Notes: generated from the sequence alone by a model not told the origin. 64,000 bases of DNA from Polaromonas sp. (GCA_028291985.1 JAQGNE010000070.1:62001-126000), one strand, 5' to 3'; positions 45,300 to 55,533 are shown, counted from the stretch's first letter. Numbers and translations: made by a program.

Positions 45300-46664
45300 G
45301 TGAAAACACTTGAACAAATTGCCGCGCAACTGGAAGGTTACGACCCGAATGCGCTGCCTGCCAGCGATGCGCTTGCGTTTCTATCGCTTCTGGTTGTGCC
45401 GGTGCGCGACGTCCAGCAGGTGCCCCTGCTGGAGGCCCTGGGCCGGGTACTGGCAGCAGACATCATCTCGCCTGTCGATGTGCCGCCGCATGACAACTCG
45501 GCCATGGACGGTTTTGCTTTTGACAGCCGCCAGCTGGTGGCCGGGCAGGCGCTCAGGCTGAGAAGCACCGGGACCGCGCTGGCTGGCCAGGCGTGGCGTG
45601 GTCATGCAGGCATGGGTGATTGCGTGAAGATCATGACCGGTGCGATCATGCCTGCCGGACTCGACACCGTGGTGCCGCAAGAATTCGTCACCGTTGATGG
45701 CGACAGCATCGTGATTCCATCGGGTTTGCTTCAGCCTGGCGACAACCGCCGGCTGCGCGGGGAAGACCTTGCCACCGGCAAGCCCGCGCTATTCAAAGGT
45801 GAGCTGGTGACCCCTGCACGCCTGGGACTGGCGGCCTCCTTGGGCCTTGCTTCCCTCCCTGTGTTACGCCGTCTTCGTGTGGCCTACTTCTCGACCGGCG
45901 ATGAAATTTTGTCACTGGGAGAGCCGCCACGGGAAGGCGCGGTGTATGACAGCAACCGCTACACCGTTTTCGGCATGCTGACGCGCATGGGTTGTGAGGT
46001 GATTGACATGGGTGTGGTGCGCGACGACCCTGCTCTGCTGGAGGCAGCCTTTCTTGATGCGGCCACGCGGGCCGATGCGGTCATTACCTCGGGCGGCGTC
46101 AGCGTTGGCGAGGCAGACCACACCAAGGCCATGATGAAGAAGCTGGGCGACGTTGCCTTCTGGCGCATCGCCATGCGACCCGGGCGGCCCATGGCTGTTG
46201 GGCGCATCATGTCCGCCAAATTATGCATCAAATCGGCCTCCAGCCCAGCAGATACCAAGAGTATCAGCTATCTTAGTGATAGCATTTATCTGCAGAGCAG
46301 CAACGCCAATGGGGCCATCCTCTTCGGACTGCCGGGCAATCCGGTGGCGGTCATGGTCACGTTTCTGGCCTTTGTACGCCCGGCCCTGCTGCAGATGATG
46401 GGCGCGATTCCGGTGCCTCAGCCGTTGCTCAAGGCAACCAGCCTGGAAGACATTCGTAAAAAACCGGGGCGAACCGAATACCAGCGCTGCCATGTATCGA
46501 CCAGCAGCAGCGGCGCGCTACAGGTCAAAACCACCGGCAGCCAGGGGTCTGGCGTCTTGCGCTCAATGGCCGAGGCGAACGGGCTGATGGTGCTGCATCA
46601 CAGCCAGGGCAATGTGGCCGTCGGAGGCGAGGTTGACGTGCTGATGTTTGACGGGTGCATATAG
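45300..46664 (+). CDS. moeA: Molybdopterin molybdotransferase
   Basis: A 454-residue enzyme inserting molybdate into adenylated molybdopterin. It shows VDVPPHDNSAMDGFA, the central YDSNRYTVFGML/TSGGVSVGEADHTK blocks and FGLPGNPVAVMVTF. A GTG at 45300 is used. Between MAVGRI and GAILFGLPGNP there is an extra stretch, residues ~308-332, encoded by a dispersed repeat copy (46221-46294) that stays in frame; normal MoeA has only a short loop here. The loop is near the active-site region, so the enzyme's activity deserves a check. Confidence 0.93.
   Translation: MKTLEQIAAQLEGYDPNALPASDALAFLSLLVVPVRDVQQVPLLEALGRVLAADIISPVDVPPHDNSAMDGFAFDSRQLVAGQALRLRSTGTALAGQAWRGHAGMGDCVKIMTGAIMPAGLDTVVPQEFVTVDGDSIVIPSGLLQPGDNRRLRGEDLATGKPALFKGELVTPARLGLAASLGLASLPVLRRLRVAYFSTGDEILSLGEPPREGAVYDSNRYTVFGMLTRMGCEVIDMGVVRDDPALLEAAFLDAATRADAVITSGGVSVGEADHTKAMMKKLGDVAFWRIAMRPGRPMAVGRIMSAKLCIKSASSPADTKSISYLSDSIYLQSSNANGAILFGLPGNPVAVMVTFLAFVRPALLQMMGAIPVPQPLLKATSLEDIRKKPGRTEYQRCHVSTSSSGALQVKTTGSQGSGVLRSMAEANGLMVLHHSQGNVAVGGEVDVLMFDGCI
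46221..46294 (-). repeat. Dispersed ~65-bp element, copy H (inside moeA)
   Basis: On the minus strand: GCTATCACTAAGATAGC core, then ACTCTTGGTATCTGCTGGGC followed by TGGAGGCCGATTTGATGCAT. It lies within moeA and is translated as a stretch containing KSASSPADTKSISYLSDSIY. Relative to copies D and J it is read in a different frame. Confidence 0.85.
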
Positions 46665-46670
46665 CACCCA

Positions 46671-46728
46671 CGGTCGCTTTAACAGGGTTAGCGTAGTGAG
46701 CGACCGTGAGGGGCTCTTCTTTTTTAAG
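46671..46728 (+). terminator. Probable terminator after moeA
   Basis: ACGGTCGCT (46671-46679) pairs with AGCGACCGT (46699-46707), and GAGGGGCTCTTCTTTTTT follows. The loop is long (about 19 bases). AGTGAGCGACCGTG occurs again at 46798-46811, just before the RND gene's end, so the spacer contains a direct repeat. Confidence 0.45.
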
Positions 46729-46819
46729 CAGGGGCCGCGTAACTGGCGTCGCCAGGGCGCAGGCGCAGCGGCGCCCTCGGGGGAGGAAGTGACACGAAGT
46801 GAGCGACCGTGGAGTCGTT

Positions 46820-49800
46820 TTATTTCGCGATGTATTCCGGCTCGCCGTGATGAACTGCTTGTGGTTCTTCTTTAACCAGCGCGGTATTGGCGCCTGGAAC
46901 CTTTTGCCGAGCGAACAGTGCATACATCGTGGGCACAACAAACACCGTCAGCAAAGTACCCAGCGACATGCCGCCCACAATCACCCAGCCGATCTGCGAG
47001 CGGCTTTCAGCGCCAGCACCTGAAGCCAGCGCCAGCGGCAAAGCACCCAGCACCATGGCGCCGGTTGTCATCAAAATTGGCCGCAGGCGTTGCGCCGACG
47101 CCTTGACGAGCGCATCAACCATCTCCAGGCCTTGTCCGCGCAGCTGGTTGGTGAACTCCACGATCAGGATACCGTGCTTGGTGATCAGCCCGACCAGCGT
47201 GATCAGCCCGATCTGGGAATAGACGTTGAGCGATCCGCCGGCCCATTTCAGTGCCAGCAAGGCGCCGATCATCGACAGCGGCACCGAGAGCATGATGACC
47301 AGGGGGTCGACAAAACTTTCAAACTGCGCAGCAAGCACCAGGAAAATGAACACCAGCGCCAGCACAAACACGACACCCAGCGCACCCTGCGAATTGCGGA
47401 ACTCGCGCGACGTGCCATTCAAGTCGGTGCTGTAACCGGTCTTCAGCACCTTGGCGGCGGTCTGGTTCATGAAAGTGATCGCATCGCCCAGCGAATAGTC
47501 GCTGGCCAGCGTGGCAGTTATCGACACCGAACGGCGCTGGCCGAAATGGTTCAACTCGCGCGGCGATACGCTCTCCTGCACCTTTACCAGGGCAGACAGC
47601 GGAATCATCGCGTCGTTTCGGCCCCTGACATAAATACGATCGATGTCGTCAGGTGTCGAGCGGCCGCCGGCTTCAAGCTGCACGATCACGTCGTACTGCT
47701 CCGCATCGCGCTTGTAGCGGGTCACGTTCCGGCCGCCCAGCAGGGTTTCAATTGCCTTGGCAACCGCCTCGACGCTGACACCCAGGTCAGCCGCTTTGTC
47801 CCGCTCCACTTCGATGCGTAGCTCGGGCTTGTTCAGCCGCAAGTCAACGTCTGGCGACACAATGCCCGGGTTTTTGGCGATTTCATCCAGCATCTGCCTG
47901 ACCACCAGGTTCAGGTTCTGGTAGCTGTCTGAGGTCTGAATCACAAAATTGAGCGGCCGCTCGCGAAAGCCCTGGCCGAGAGAAGGCGGCGTGATCGGAA
48001 AGGCCGTCACGCCAGCCAGTGCATTGAACTTGGGCTGCAGCTCCCGCGCCATGTCCATGGTGGAGCGCTTGCGTTCATCCCAGTCGACCGTCCGGTACAC
48101 CACGCTGGCCTGCGCAACCGTCGGGTTGCCGACGTTTGCAAATATCCGGTCGAATTCCTTGAAGGGCTCGCCAAGTTTCTCAAGCTGTTTGGCGTACCTG
48201 TCGGTGTAGTCCAGCGTAGAGCCGTCGGGCGCGTTGACGTTGGCCAGGATCACGCCTCGGTCTTCCATGGGCGAAAGCTCCTGCTTCATGGTGGGGAATA
48301 CCAGCGCAATCGCCAGGGCGCTGGCCAGCATCACCGCCACAACGATCCAGCGTGCCTGAAACAGCCACGCCCGTGCTTTTTGCCCCGCACTGGCGTTGTG
48401 TTGCGGCGCCTTGTAGCCCCCGCTGATAACCCAGCGCAGCAACGATGCGTAACGGTCGGATATCGATGTCAGGACACGCTCCATCGTGCGGTCAAATACA
48501 TTGGGCTTGGGGTTGTGGCGCAGCAGTTGGGCGCACAGCATGGGCGTGAGAGTGAGCGCAACAAAACCCGATACCACCACCGCACCCGCGAGTGCCAGCG
48601 CAAATTCAACAAAAAGCCGTCCGGTACGGCCTGGCGTAAAGGCCAGCGGCGCGTACACCGCCACCAGCGTGGCCGTCATGGTGATCACTGCGAACCCGAT
48701 TTCACGGGCGCCCTTGATACTGGCCGAAAACGGATCCATGCCCTCTTCGATGTGCCGGAAAATGTTCTCCAGCATGACGATGGCATCGTCAACCACCAGG
48801 CCGATGGCCAGTACCAGCGCCAGCAGCGTGAGGGTGTTGATAGTGAAGCCCGCCAGCGCCATCAGGGCAAAGGTGCCCACCAGGCTGACCGGGATGGTGA
48901 CAATCGGAATGATGGAAGCGCGAAACGTGCGCAGGAAAACAAAGATGACCAAAGCCACCAGCACCACCGCCTCGGCAATCGTCGAATAGACATTTTTCAC
49001 CGAGCGGTCGATGAAAACAGAGTTGTCGTTCGCAATGTCGATCAGCACATCAGCGGGTAAGTCAGCCTTCAATTTGGGAATCGATTCCCTGACGCCTTTC
49101 GACAGGTCAAGCGGATTGGCCGTGGCCTGCCGGATCACGCCAACCGCCACGGCTGAGCGCCCGTTCAGTCGTACCCGGGTACGTTCATCCGCCGCGGCTT
49201 CCTCGATACGGGCCACGTCCTTCACCCTGACCGAAAAGCCGTTTACGTTCTTGATGGCGATGTCGCCAAACTGCGACGGCCTGACCAGATCGGTCTGGGA
49301 GGTGACGCTGAATTCGCGTTGCTGCGACTCGATGCGACCCGCTGGCAGCTCCAGGTTGCTGCGGCGTATCGCGTCTTCCACATCCTGCGTGGTCAGGCGG
49401 TACGATGCCAGCCGGTCGGTATCCAGCCATACCCGCATGGCGTATTTGCGCTCGCCAAAAATCCTGACATCTGCGACGCCGGTCACGGTTTGCAGCCGAG
49501 GCTTGACGATACGGTTGACGAGATCATTGATCTGAAGCTGCGTCAGGGATTCGCTTGAAAACCCGAGCTGGATCACCGGAAAGGCGTCAGCCTCCACCTT
49601 GGCAATCACCGGCTCATCAATGGCCTGCGGCAAGCGGTTGCGCACGCGCGAGGTACGGTCTCTCACTTCCGCGGCGGCCGAATCAGCGTCTTTTTCAAGG
49701 CGAAAGCGCACGCTGATCTGGCCCTGGTCCGCCCGGCTGATAGACGTGATGACGTCGACGCCGTCAATACCCGCGATCGAATCTTCCAGCGGTTTGGTGA

Positions 49801-49987
49801 CCTGCGACTCGATGACTTCGGCAGACGCGCCGGCGTAACGCACGCTGACCGTCACCACCGGTTCGTCGATCTTGGGATATTCGCGCACGGTCAGCCGGTT
49901 GAAGCTGACAGCGCCAATCAGCACGATCAGCAGCGACAGCACGGTGGCAAAGACCGGGCGGCGTATGGAGATTTCAGCGAGTTGCAT
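46820..49987 (-). CDS. RND multidrug efflux permease (HAE1 type)
   Basis: A 1055-residue inner-membrane pump with 12 transmembrane helices and two large periplasmic loops. The start MQLAEISIRRPVFATVLSLL, the TM4 pair in LVVDDAIVMLEN and the C-terminal GTLLTVFVVPTMYALF are typical of AcrB/MexB relatives, though it is closer to the shorter-linker group. It follows the adaptor gene after 65 bases. No outer-membrane channel gene is in the window, so it must borrow one. The substrate is unknown. Confidence 0.93.
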   Translation of the reverse strand: MQLAEISIRRPVFATVLSLLIVLIGAVSFNRLTVREYPKIDEPVVTVSVRYAGASAEVIESQVTKPLEDSIAGIDGVDVITSISRADQGQISVRFRLEKDADSAAAEVRDRTSRVRNRLPQAIDEPVIAKVEADAFPVIQLGFSSESLTQLQINDLVNRIVKPRLQTVTGVADVRIFGERKYAMRVWLDTDRLASYRLTTQDVEDAIRRSNLELPAGRIESQQREFSVTSQTDLVRPSQFGDIAIKNVNGFSVRVKDVARIEEAAADERTRVRLNGRSAVAVGVIRQATANPLDLSKGVRESIPKLKADLPADVLIDIANDNSVFIDRSVKNVYSTIAEAVVLVALVIFVFLRTFRASIIPIVTIPVSLVGTFALMALAGFTINTLTLLALVLAIGLVVDDAIVMLENIFRHIEEGMDPFSASIKGAREIGFAVITMTATLVAVYAPLAFTPGRTGRLFVEFALALAGAVVVSGFVALTLTPMLCAQLLRHNPKPNVFDRTMERVLTSISDRYASLLRWVISGGYKAPQHNASAGQKARAWLFQARWIVVAVMLASALAIALVFPTMKQELSPMEDRGVILANVNAPDGSTLDYTDRYAKQLEKLGEPFKEFDRIFANVGNPTVAQASVVYRTVDWDERKRSTMDMARELQPKFNALAGVTAFPITPPSLGQGFRERPLNFVIQTSDSYQNLNLVVRQMLDEIAKNPGIVSPDVDLRLNKPELRIEVERDKAADLGVSVEAVAKAIETLLGGRNVTRYKRDAEQYDVIVQLEAGGRSTPDDIDRIYVRGRNDAMIPLSALVKVQESVSPRELNHFGQRRSVSITATLASDYSLGDAITFMNQTAAKVLKTGYSTDLNGTSREFRNSQGALGVVFVLALVFIFLVLAAQFESFVDPLVIMLSVPLSMIGALLALKWAGGSLNVYSQIGLITLVGLITKHGILIVEFTNQLRGQGLEMVDALVKASAQRLRPILMTTGAMVLGALPLALASGAGAESRSQIGWVIVGGMSLGTLLTVFVVPTMYALFARQKVPGANTALVKEEPQAVHHGEPEYIAK

Positions 49988-50052
49988 ATAGGCTCTGGTT
50001 CACCGGTTCAGGTCGTTCTTGAAGTAAGGAGCGATGCAATTGCAACTGGCGC

Positions 50053-51489
50053 TCAGGCCGGATTGCGCGGTGCAGGCGGTGCCGGAAAGCGGCGCTCAGG
50101 CGAAGCTGCGGGCACGGCGGGTACAGGCGACACGCCGGCTTCCGCGATTACATTGCCGCAGGGATTCGGCCCCGGCAAAGCCGCCGCCGATGCCGGTTTC
50201 GGTGCTGCGGATGCCGCTACAGCCGGGGCCTGCACGCTGGTTGTAGAAACTGGCGAGCCATCGGAAGCAGGCGCTGCTACCTGAGAAGCACCGGCTGCCG
50301 CAAGCTGTGGCCCGGCGGGCTTTACCGGTGCTGGCGCAGTGGCGTCCTGCGGCACGCCGCGAGCGGCCTGCGCGTTGACGATTGACACCACCGTGCCGTC
50401 GCGAGGCACACGCTGCTGTCCGGCAGTGACCACCATATCGCCGACCTCAAGGCCTTCAACAATTTCAACTCTTCCGGGAGAGCGTATGCCAACCTTCACC
50501 TCGACGCGCTTGCTGATACGGCTTTGGGCGTCGGGGCCTTCGAGCAGCTTGATCACAAACTGACGCATGCCCTGCGGCAGCATCGCTTCCTCGGGGATCA
50601 CACGGGCGTTGTCACGCACACCAAAAACCGTGTTGACCCGTGCAAACATGCCGGGACGCAGCTGCAGCTGGCGGTTGTCCACGCATCCGCGTAGTCCCAC
50701 CGATCGGCCATTCGCGTCAATCAGCGGGTCTATTGCCTGGATCTGCGCGTTGTAGCGCCGGCCGGGCAAGGCGTCGATGTCCAGCACCGCTGCCTGCCCA
50801 CGCCTCACCTTGCTTTGAAAACGCTCAGGCAACCTGAAGTCGACATAGATGGCGTCGATGTCCTCGATGTTGACAATATCTGCGCCGTCCTTGAGGTAGT
50901 CGCCCACATTGACGAGCCGGATACCAGCGATGCCGTCAAAAGGCGCGATGATTTTCAGGCGCGCAGCCGTTGCTTTGGCCAATGACAGCTTGGCTTGTGC
51001 AACCTGCAGATTCGCCGCGCTTTCATCCAGCGAGCGCTGGCTGATGAAGTTTTGCGCCACCAGTTCCTGATTTCGCTTCTGGTTGGCCCGGGCAATCGAC
51101 AGCTCTGCCTCGCTCTGCTGGATCTGGGCACGCGGCAAATCGTCGTCCAGCTGAACCAGCACCTGGCCTTTGCGCACCCGTTGGCCATCGGTGAAATTGA
51201 GCTGGGTGATGCGCCCGCTGACCTCGGGTCGCAACACCACGCTGCGGCGTGAGCGCAGGCTGCCAACGGCTTGCGTGTCGTCGATCAGGCGCGCAAGCTG
51301 CACGCTTGCAACCTCGACCGCTGGAGGACGCCCGGCCGGTGCACTGGCCGCCCCTTGTGCCGCAGGAGCAGCCCCTGAGGTCGAGGCACTGGAGGCGGTG
51401 CGTACCGGCTGCTGGTACCACCAGGCGGCGCCGGATGCAGCGGCAATACCGCAAACCGCAACCACTACATACACTGCTTTTGAAGCCAT
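50053..51489 (-). CDS. RND efflux periplasmic adaptor subunit
   Basis: A 478-residue membrane-fusion protein: N-terminal anchor (AVYVVVAVCGIAAASGAAWW), a barrel-sandwich and alpha-hairpin (VRKGQVLVQLDDDLPRAQIQ and SIARANQKRNQELVAQNF), then IKIIAPFDGIAGIRLVNVGDYL and beta-barrel parts. The last ~100 residues are a Pro/Ala/Val-rich tail, longer than usual for the family. Paired with the permease downstream. Confidence 0.9.
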   Translation of the reverse strand: MASKAVYVVVAVCGIAAASGAAWWYQQPVRTASSASTSGAAPAAQGAASAPAGRPPAVEVASVQLARLIDDTQAVGSLRSRRSVVLRPEVSGRITQLNFTDGQRVRKGQVLVQLDDDLPRAQIQQSEAELSIARANQKRNQELVAQNFISQRSLDESAANLQVAQAKLSLAKATAARLKIIAPFDGIAGIRLVNVGDYLKDGADIVNIEDIDAIYVDFRLPERFQSKVRRGQAAVLDIDALPGRRYNAQIQAIDPLIDANGRSVGLRGCVDNRQLQLRPGMFARVNTVFGVRDNARVIPEEAMLPQGMRQFVIKLLEGPDAQSRISKRVEVKVGIRSPGRVEIVEGLEVGDMVVTAGQQRVPRDGTVVSIVNAQAARGVPQDATAPAPVKPAGPQLAAAGASQVAAPASDGSPVSTTSVQAPAVAASAAPKPASAAALPGPNPCGNVIAEAGVSPVPAVPAASPERRFPAPPAPRNPA

Positions 51490-51755
51490 TTAGAAAGCGC
51501 CAGTTGAAAGATACACAAACTTTCAATGTAGCAGCACGTCCGGTGTTTTGTCCGGGACAAGGGCATTGCAAGCGTCGACTTTTGCAGCTTTACCGGCCGT
51601 TTACGCAATTACTGGGTTCATGCGCGGCAATGTCGCAATACCAGCTGTTATGCCTTCTGACCGGGTAGCGCGCCAGCGTGCCTGCTCATCAGTCAGCCAA
51701 ACCCAGATTCATTCTGGGACAGCTTCAATTGATACGCAGATATTCCCGGGACGGG

Positions 51756-52241
51756 CTACAAACGCCCTAGGGCGCGCTCGACGCCCTTGTTGGCGAGGCC
51801 GTCGGCTCGCTCATTGCCGGGATCGCCCGCATGCCCCTTGACCCATCGCCAGTCGATCTGATGCCCACTGGCGGCCACGAGTGCGTCGAGTTTTTGCCAT
51901 AGATCGACATTCTTGACCGGGGCCTTGGCCGCCGTGCGCCAGCCTCTGGCTTTCCAGCCCTGAATCCATTCGGTGATGCCCTTGCGCACATACTCGCTGT
52001 CCAGGTACAGCGTGACCCTGCAGGGGCGTTTCAGTGCAGTCAGCGCTTCAATGACAGCCGTCATTTCCATGCGGTTGTTGGTCGTGCCCAATTCGCCACC
52101 AAACAGCTCTTTCTCAAGGCCTTCGGCCGCAAGTACCGCACCCCAGCCGCCAGGACCGGGGTTGCCCTTGCAGGCACCGTCGGTGTAGATCACAACCTGC
52201 TGCAGCGCTGGCGCTGTGTTTTTGCTCAATGACTCGATCAT
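51756..52241 (-). CDS. rnhA: Ribonuclease HI
   Basis: A 161-residue nuclease cleaving RNA in RNA-DNA hybrids. The four catalytic carboxylates are in [32 protein letters not shown] and [10 protein letters not shown]; the KGHAGDPG loop holds the flexible histidine. Its ATG overlaps the methyltransferase stop by four bases. Confidence 0.97.
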   Translation of the reverse strand: MIESLSKNTAPALQQVVIYTDGACKGNPGPGGWGAVLAAEGLEKELFGGELGTTNNRMEMTAVIEALTALKRPCRVTLYLDSEYVRKGITEWIQGWKARGWRTAAKAPVKNVDLWQKLDALVAASGHQIDWRWVKGHAGDPGNERADGLANKGVERALGRL

Positions 52242-53110
52242 GTAATGTGTAACTCTTGATTAACCTGTTGCGAAGCCACGGCAGCTGGCGACGACGCGGA
52301 TGCCGCGTCCTTGTTGGCCACTGCAGCAGGTGCGCCCACCGCCGCCTTGCGCGGCCGACGGACCGGCTCCAGAAGACGCATTCCCCTGACGCGCTTGACC
52401 GCCACCACAAAGTAGACCGCACCAAAAATCGGCCACCAGCGTCGGCCGGCCTTGTCCATCCATTCAAATCGGCCCAGCCACCTGTGGCTTGTCATGGCGG
52501 GCCGGTAACAGCCAAAGCGGGCCGATTCCACCTCAAAACTCAAAAGCCGAAGCCAGTCACGCAAGCGCCAATAACCCATAAGTTCAGCCGACTCCGGAAG
52601 AAACTGGTCATCCAGTCCGAGGCGCTTGTAAAAGCGCACCCGCCGCTGCCGCATGCCCCATAAGCTGGCCGGATTCAGGCCGACGATCACGACCTTGCCC
52701 TCTGGAACGAGCACCCGCTCGACCTCGCGCAGCGTAGCGTGCGGATCTCGGCTCAGCTCAAGCGTATGGGGCAGAACGACCATATCCAGGCTTGCCGCAG
52801 CAAACGGCAGCGCGCCGGGGTCCGTCGCCAGCGCCGCGCGCGGACGGGAACTTGCTGCTGCGCCAGCGGTCCGATCATCCCGGTCGGCATCGTCGGTGGC
52901 TGAGGTGTCTGGTAATCCGGTGGCGGCCAGCCATCGGTGCGGCATGCGGTTGGCCCGCAACGCATCAAGTCTGGACATCCCAAGCTGAAGGGCGTGGTAT
53001 CCAAAGATATCGCTGACAGCCTGATCACATTGCTCGCGTTCCCAGTCCAGCAGGTAGTTGCCCGCAGGGGTTTCCAGCCAGTCTGCCAAACCTATAATTT
53101 CAGAGTTCAT
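52238..53110 (-). CDS. Class I SAM-dependent methyltransferase
   Basis: A 290-residue protein of the methyltransferase-11 type. The N-terminal [20 protein letters not shown] and the core [40 protein letters not shown] are visible; an Arg/Asp/Ala-rich insert lies in the SAM-binding region and an Ala/Pro-rich tail at the end. It is co-translated with rnhA and divergent from gloB, a common arrangement in proteobacteria. ATG 53110 is chosen over a longer frame; substrate unknown. Confidence 0.82.
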   Translation of the reverse strand: MNSEIIGLADWLETPAGNYLLDWEREQCDQAVSDIFGYHALQLGMSRLDALRANRMPHRWLAATGLPDTSATDDADRDDRTAGAAASSRPRAALATDPGALPFAAASLDMVVLPHTLELSRDPHATLREVERVLVPEGKVVIVGLNPASLWGMRQRRVRFYKRLGLDDQFLPESAELMGYWRLRDWLRLLSFEVESARFGCYRPAMTSHRWLGRFEWMDKAGRRWWPIFGAVYFVVAVKRVRGMRLLEPVRRPRKAAVGAPAAVANKDAASASSPAAVASQQVNQELHIT

Positions 53111-53122
53111 CAGGACCTGTGC

Positions 53123-53896
53123 ATGTTGACATTGATACCCCTGCCCGCCTTTACCGACAATTATCTGTGGGTGCTGCATGACGGCATGCATGCGCTGGTA
53201 GTAGATCCCGGCGATGCAGCGCCTGTGCTTCGCTGGCTTCAGGAAAACGCGCTGCAGTTGCAAACGATTTTAGTCACGCACCATCATGCGGACCATACCG
53301 GCGGCGTTAACGAACTGCGTGAAGCAACAGGTGCACAGGTGTTTGGTCCGGCGCGCGAAAACATTCCCCCGCCGTTGACGGCGCTACAGGAAGACGATGT
53401 GGTCGAGACCTTGGGCCTGACGTTCAAGGTGTTGGAAGTGGCGGGTCATACCGCCGGCCACATCGCCTTTTTATGCGGCGATGTGGCCGGCCGCCCGCTG
53501 CTGTTTTGCGGCGACACGCTGTTCTCGGGCGGATGCGGGCGCCTTTTTGAAGGAACGCCCGGCCAGATGCTGGACTCGCTGGACAAACTGGCCGCACTGC
53601 CGCCCGACACCCAGGTTTGCTGCGCTCATGAATACACACTGGCCAATCTGCGTTTCGCCACAGCGGTCGAGCCTGGCAATGCTGACCTGACAGCCTACGA
53701 GACGCAGTGCGTAAAATTGCGCGCTGCCGGGCTGCCAACCCTGCCGACCTCGATAGCGCAGGAAATGCTGGTCAACCCATTTCTGCGCACGCGCACGGCA
53801 CCGGTCAGGGCAGCGGCGCTGCGCGTCGATCCTTCAGCGCTGGACGACGTTTCTGTATTCACCGCTATCAGGCAATGGAAAAACCAGTTCAAATGA
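53123..53896 (+). CDS. gloB: Hydroxyacylglutathione hydrolase (glyoxalase II)
   Basis: A 257-residue metallo-beta-lactamase-fold enzyme completing methylglyoxal detoxification. The metal motif THHHADHTGG (~52-61), GHTAGHIAF, CGDTLFSGGCGRLFEG and CAHEYTLANLRFA are diagnostic. ATG 53123 is only 12 bases from the start of the divergent methyltransferase gene. The stop overlaps the start of mltD (ATGA). Confidence 0.96.
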   Translation: MLTLIPLPAFTDNYLWVLHDGMHALVVDPGDAAPVLRWLQENALQLQTILVTHHHADHTGGVNELREATGAQVFGPARENIPPPLTALQEDDVVETLGLTFKVLEVAGHTAGHIAFLCGDVAGRPLLFCGDTLFSGGCGRLFEGTPGQMLDSLDKLAALPPDTQVCCAHEYTLANLRFATAVEPGNADLTAYETQCVKLRAAGLPTLPTSIAQEMLVNPFLRTRTAPVRAAALRVDPSALDDVSVFTAIRQWKNQFK

Positions 53897-55533
53897 TTTC
53901 ATCAAAAGCCCTGAGCAGCAACCCAACTCCAGTTGACCCCTTCCCTGCCCCTGCATTCACGCGCCTCCCTCTGATGGCCCTCCTGACCTGGATGCGATTG
54001 CGCATCGCGTCACTCGCCGTGGGCGTTGTGGTTCTTGCAGGCTGCGCAGGCCCCACCAAAGATGGCAGCGCAACGCTGCCTGCGGACCCAGTGCTGACAA
54101 CGCAGTCTGCGGCTGGCAAGACCGTGCCGACGGTGGTTGACCCCTTGTTTCCTGCAGGGCCGCTGCAAACCATCACGCCGGGCGACATACCTTCGCGGCC
54201 GATTTCGTCTACGGTTCCGCCGAAAGAATTGTGGGAACGTATTCGCATGGGCTTTGCGATGCCCGATCTGCAAAGCGAACTCGTCACCGACCGTGAGCAG
54301 TGGTATGCGAGTCGTCCTGACTATATTCAGCGCATGACCGAGCGCTCCAGCAAATATCTTTTTCATATTGTTGAAGAGCTCGAACGCCGCCAGATGCCGA
54401 CCGAGCTTGCGCTGCTTCCATATATCGAAAGTGCCTTCAACCCGCAGGCAGTGTCAAGCGCAAAGGCTGCCGGCATGTGGCAGTTCATGCCGGCCACCGG
54501 CAAAGACTTTGACCTGAAGCAAAACGCATTTCGGGATGACCGGCGGGATGTACTGGCATCAACGCGGGCCGCGCTGGATTACCTGCAAAAGCTTTATGGC
54601 ATGTTCGGCGACTGGCATCTGGCGCTGGCCGCCTACAACTGGGGTGAAGGCAGTGTTGCGCGAGCCATCGCGCGCAACCAGAAGCTTGGCTTGGGCACCG
54701 GTTACCTTGACCTGACCATGCCAGCTGAGACACGGCTTTACGTGCCCAAGCTGCAGGCCGTCAAGAATATCGTGGCCAACCCGATGGGCTTTCGTACCGA
54801 GTTGCCGCTGATCGAGAACCATCCTTACTTCCAGCAGGTCAGAATCACCCGCGACATCGATGTGACCCTTGCGGCAAAACTTGCCGACGTGAAGCTTGAG
54901 GACTTCAAGGCGCTCAACCCGTCGGCGCATCGTCCGGTGATATTGGCATCTGGCACACCCCAAATTCTTCTGCCCTGGGACAACGCGGTGGTGTTTCAGC
55001 GAAATTTTGACGCGTACACCCAAGGCCAGTACGCCAGCTGGACCGCCTGGACCGCGCCGTCCACCATGCCGGTTTCGGATGCCGCCAGGCGTGTGGGCAT
55101 GAGCGAGAACGACCTGCGCGCGATCAACAATATCCCGCCGCGCATGCTGATCCGGGGCGGCTCGACCCTGCTGGTGCCACGCAGCGCCAAGAGCGACGCC
55201 GATGTGACCGGCAACGTGGCCGACAATGCGCAAATTCTGCTGGCGCCAGAAATCGTCACCCGCCGCACAACGGTGAAGGCACGCAAGGGCGAAACGGTGG
55301 CCACACTGGCCCGCCGGTACGGCCTGAGCGCCAGTAGCGTCGCCGAATGGAACAGCGTCGGCGCTTCAAGCGCTTTCAAGATCGGGCATGCTGTGGTGCT
55401 TTTTCTGCCGGTGAAGCAAGCCAGAAGCGTTTCACGTGCAGCGGTGCGGCCCGCTGTCAAGTCGGCTGGCGGCAAGGTCACGGCTGTCAAACGCAGCAGC
55501 AGCCGAAGCGTGGTGAAGTCGAAAAAACGATAA
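53893..55533 (+). CDS. mltD: Membrane-bound lytic murein transglycosylase D
   Basis: A 546-residue (or ~519 from ATG 53974) lipoprotein. Signal LAVGVVVLAGCAGP has the lipobox LAGC. The SLT domain has the catalytic glutamate in PYIESAFNPQA (~178) and AKAAGMWQFMPATG; two LysM domains lie at ~389-435 and ~459-509 and a basic Ser/Lys-rich tail follows. It cleaves glycan strands with formation of 1,6-anhydro ends. ATG 53893 overlaps the gloB stop. Confidence 0.9.
   Translation: MISSKALSSNPTPVDPFPAPAFTRLPLMALLTWMRLRIASLAVGVVVLAGCAGPTKDGSATLPADPVLTTQSAAGKTVPTVVDPLFPAGPLQTITPGDIPSRPISSTVPPKELWERIRMGFAMPDLQSELVTDREQWYASRPDYIQRMTERSSKYLFHIVEELERRQMPTELALLPYIESAFNPQAVSSAKAAGMWQFMPATGKDFDLKQNAFRDDRRDVLASTRAALDYLQKLYGMFGDWHLALAAYNWGEGSVARAIARNQKLGLGTGYLDLTMPAETRLYVPKLQAVKNIVANPMGFRTELPLIENHPYFQQVRITRDIDVTLAAKLADVKLEDFKALNPSAHRPVILASGTPQILLPWDNAVVFQRNFDAYTQGQYASWTAWTAPSTMPVSDAARRVGMSENDLRAINNIPPRMLIRGGSTLLVPRSAKSDADVTGNVADNAQILLAPEIVTRRTTVKARKGETVATLARRYGLSASSVAEWNSVGASSAFKIGHAVVLFLPVKQARSVSRAAVRPAVKSAGGKVTAVKRSSSRSVVKSKKR

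Noticed and set aside
51720-51770. Possible further copy of the dispersed repeat at the end of rnhA
   Set aside because: GATACGCAGATATTCCC and GGGCTACAAACGCCC recall the element, but the palindromic core is missing.
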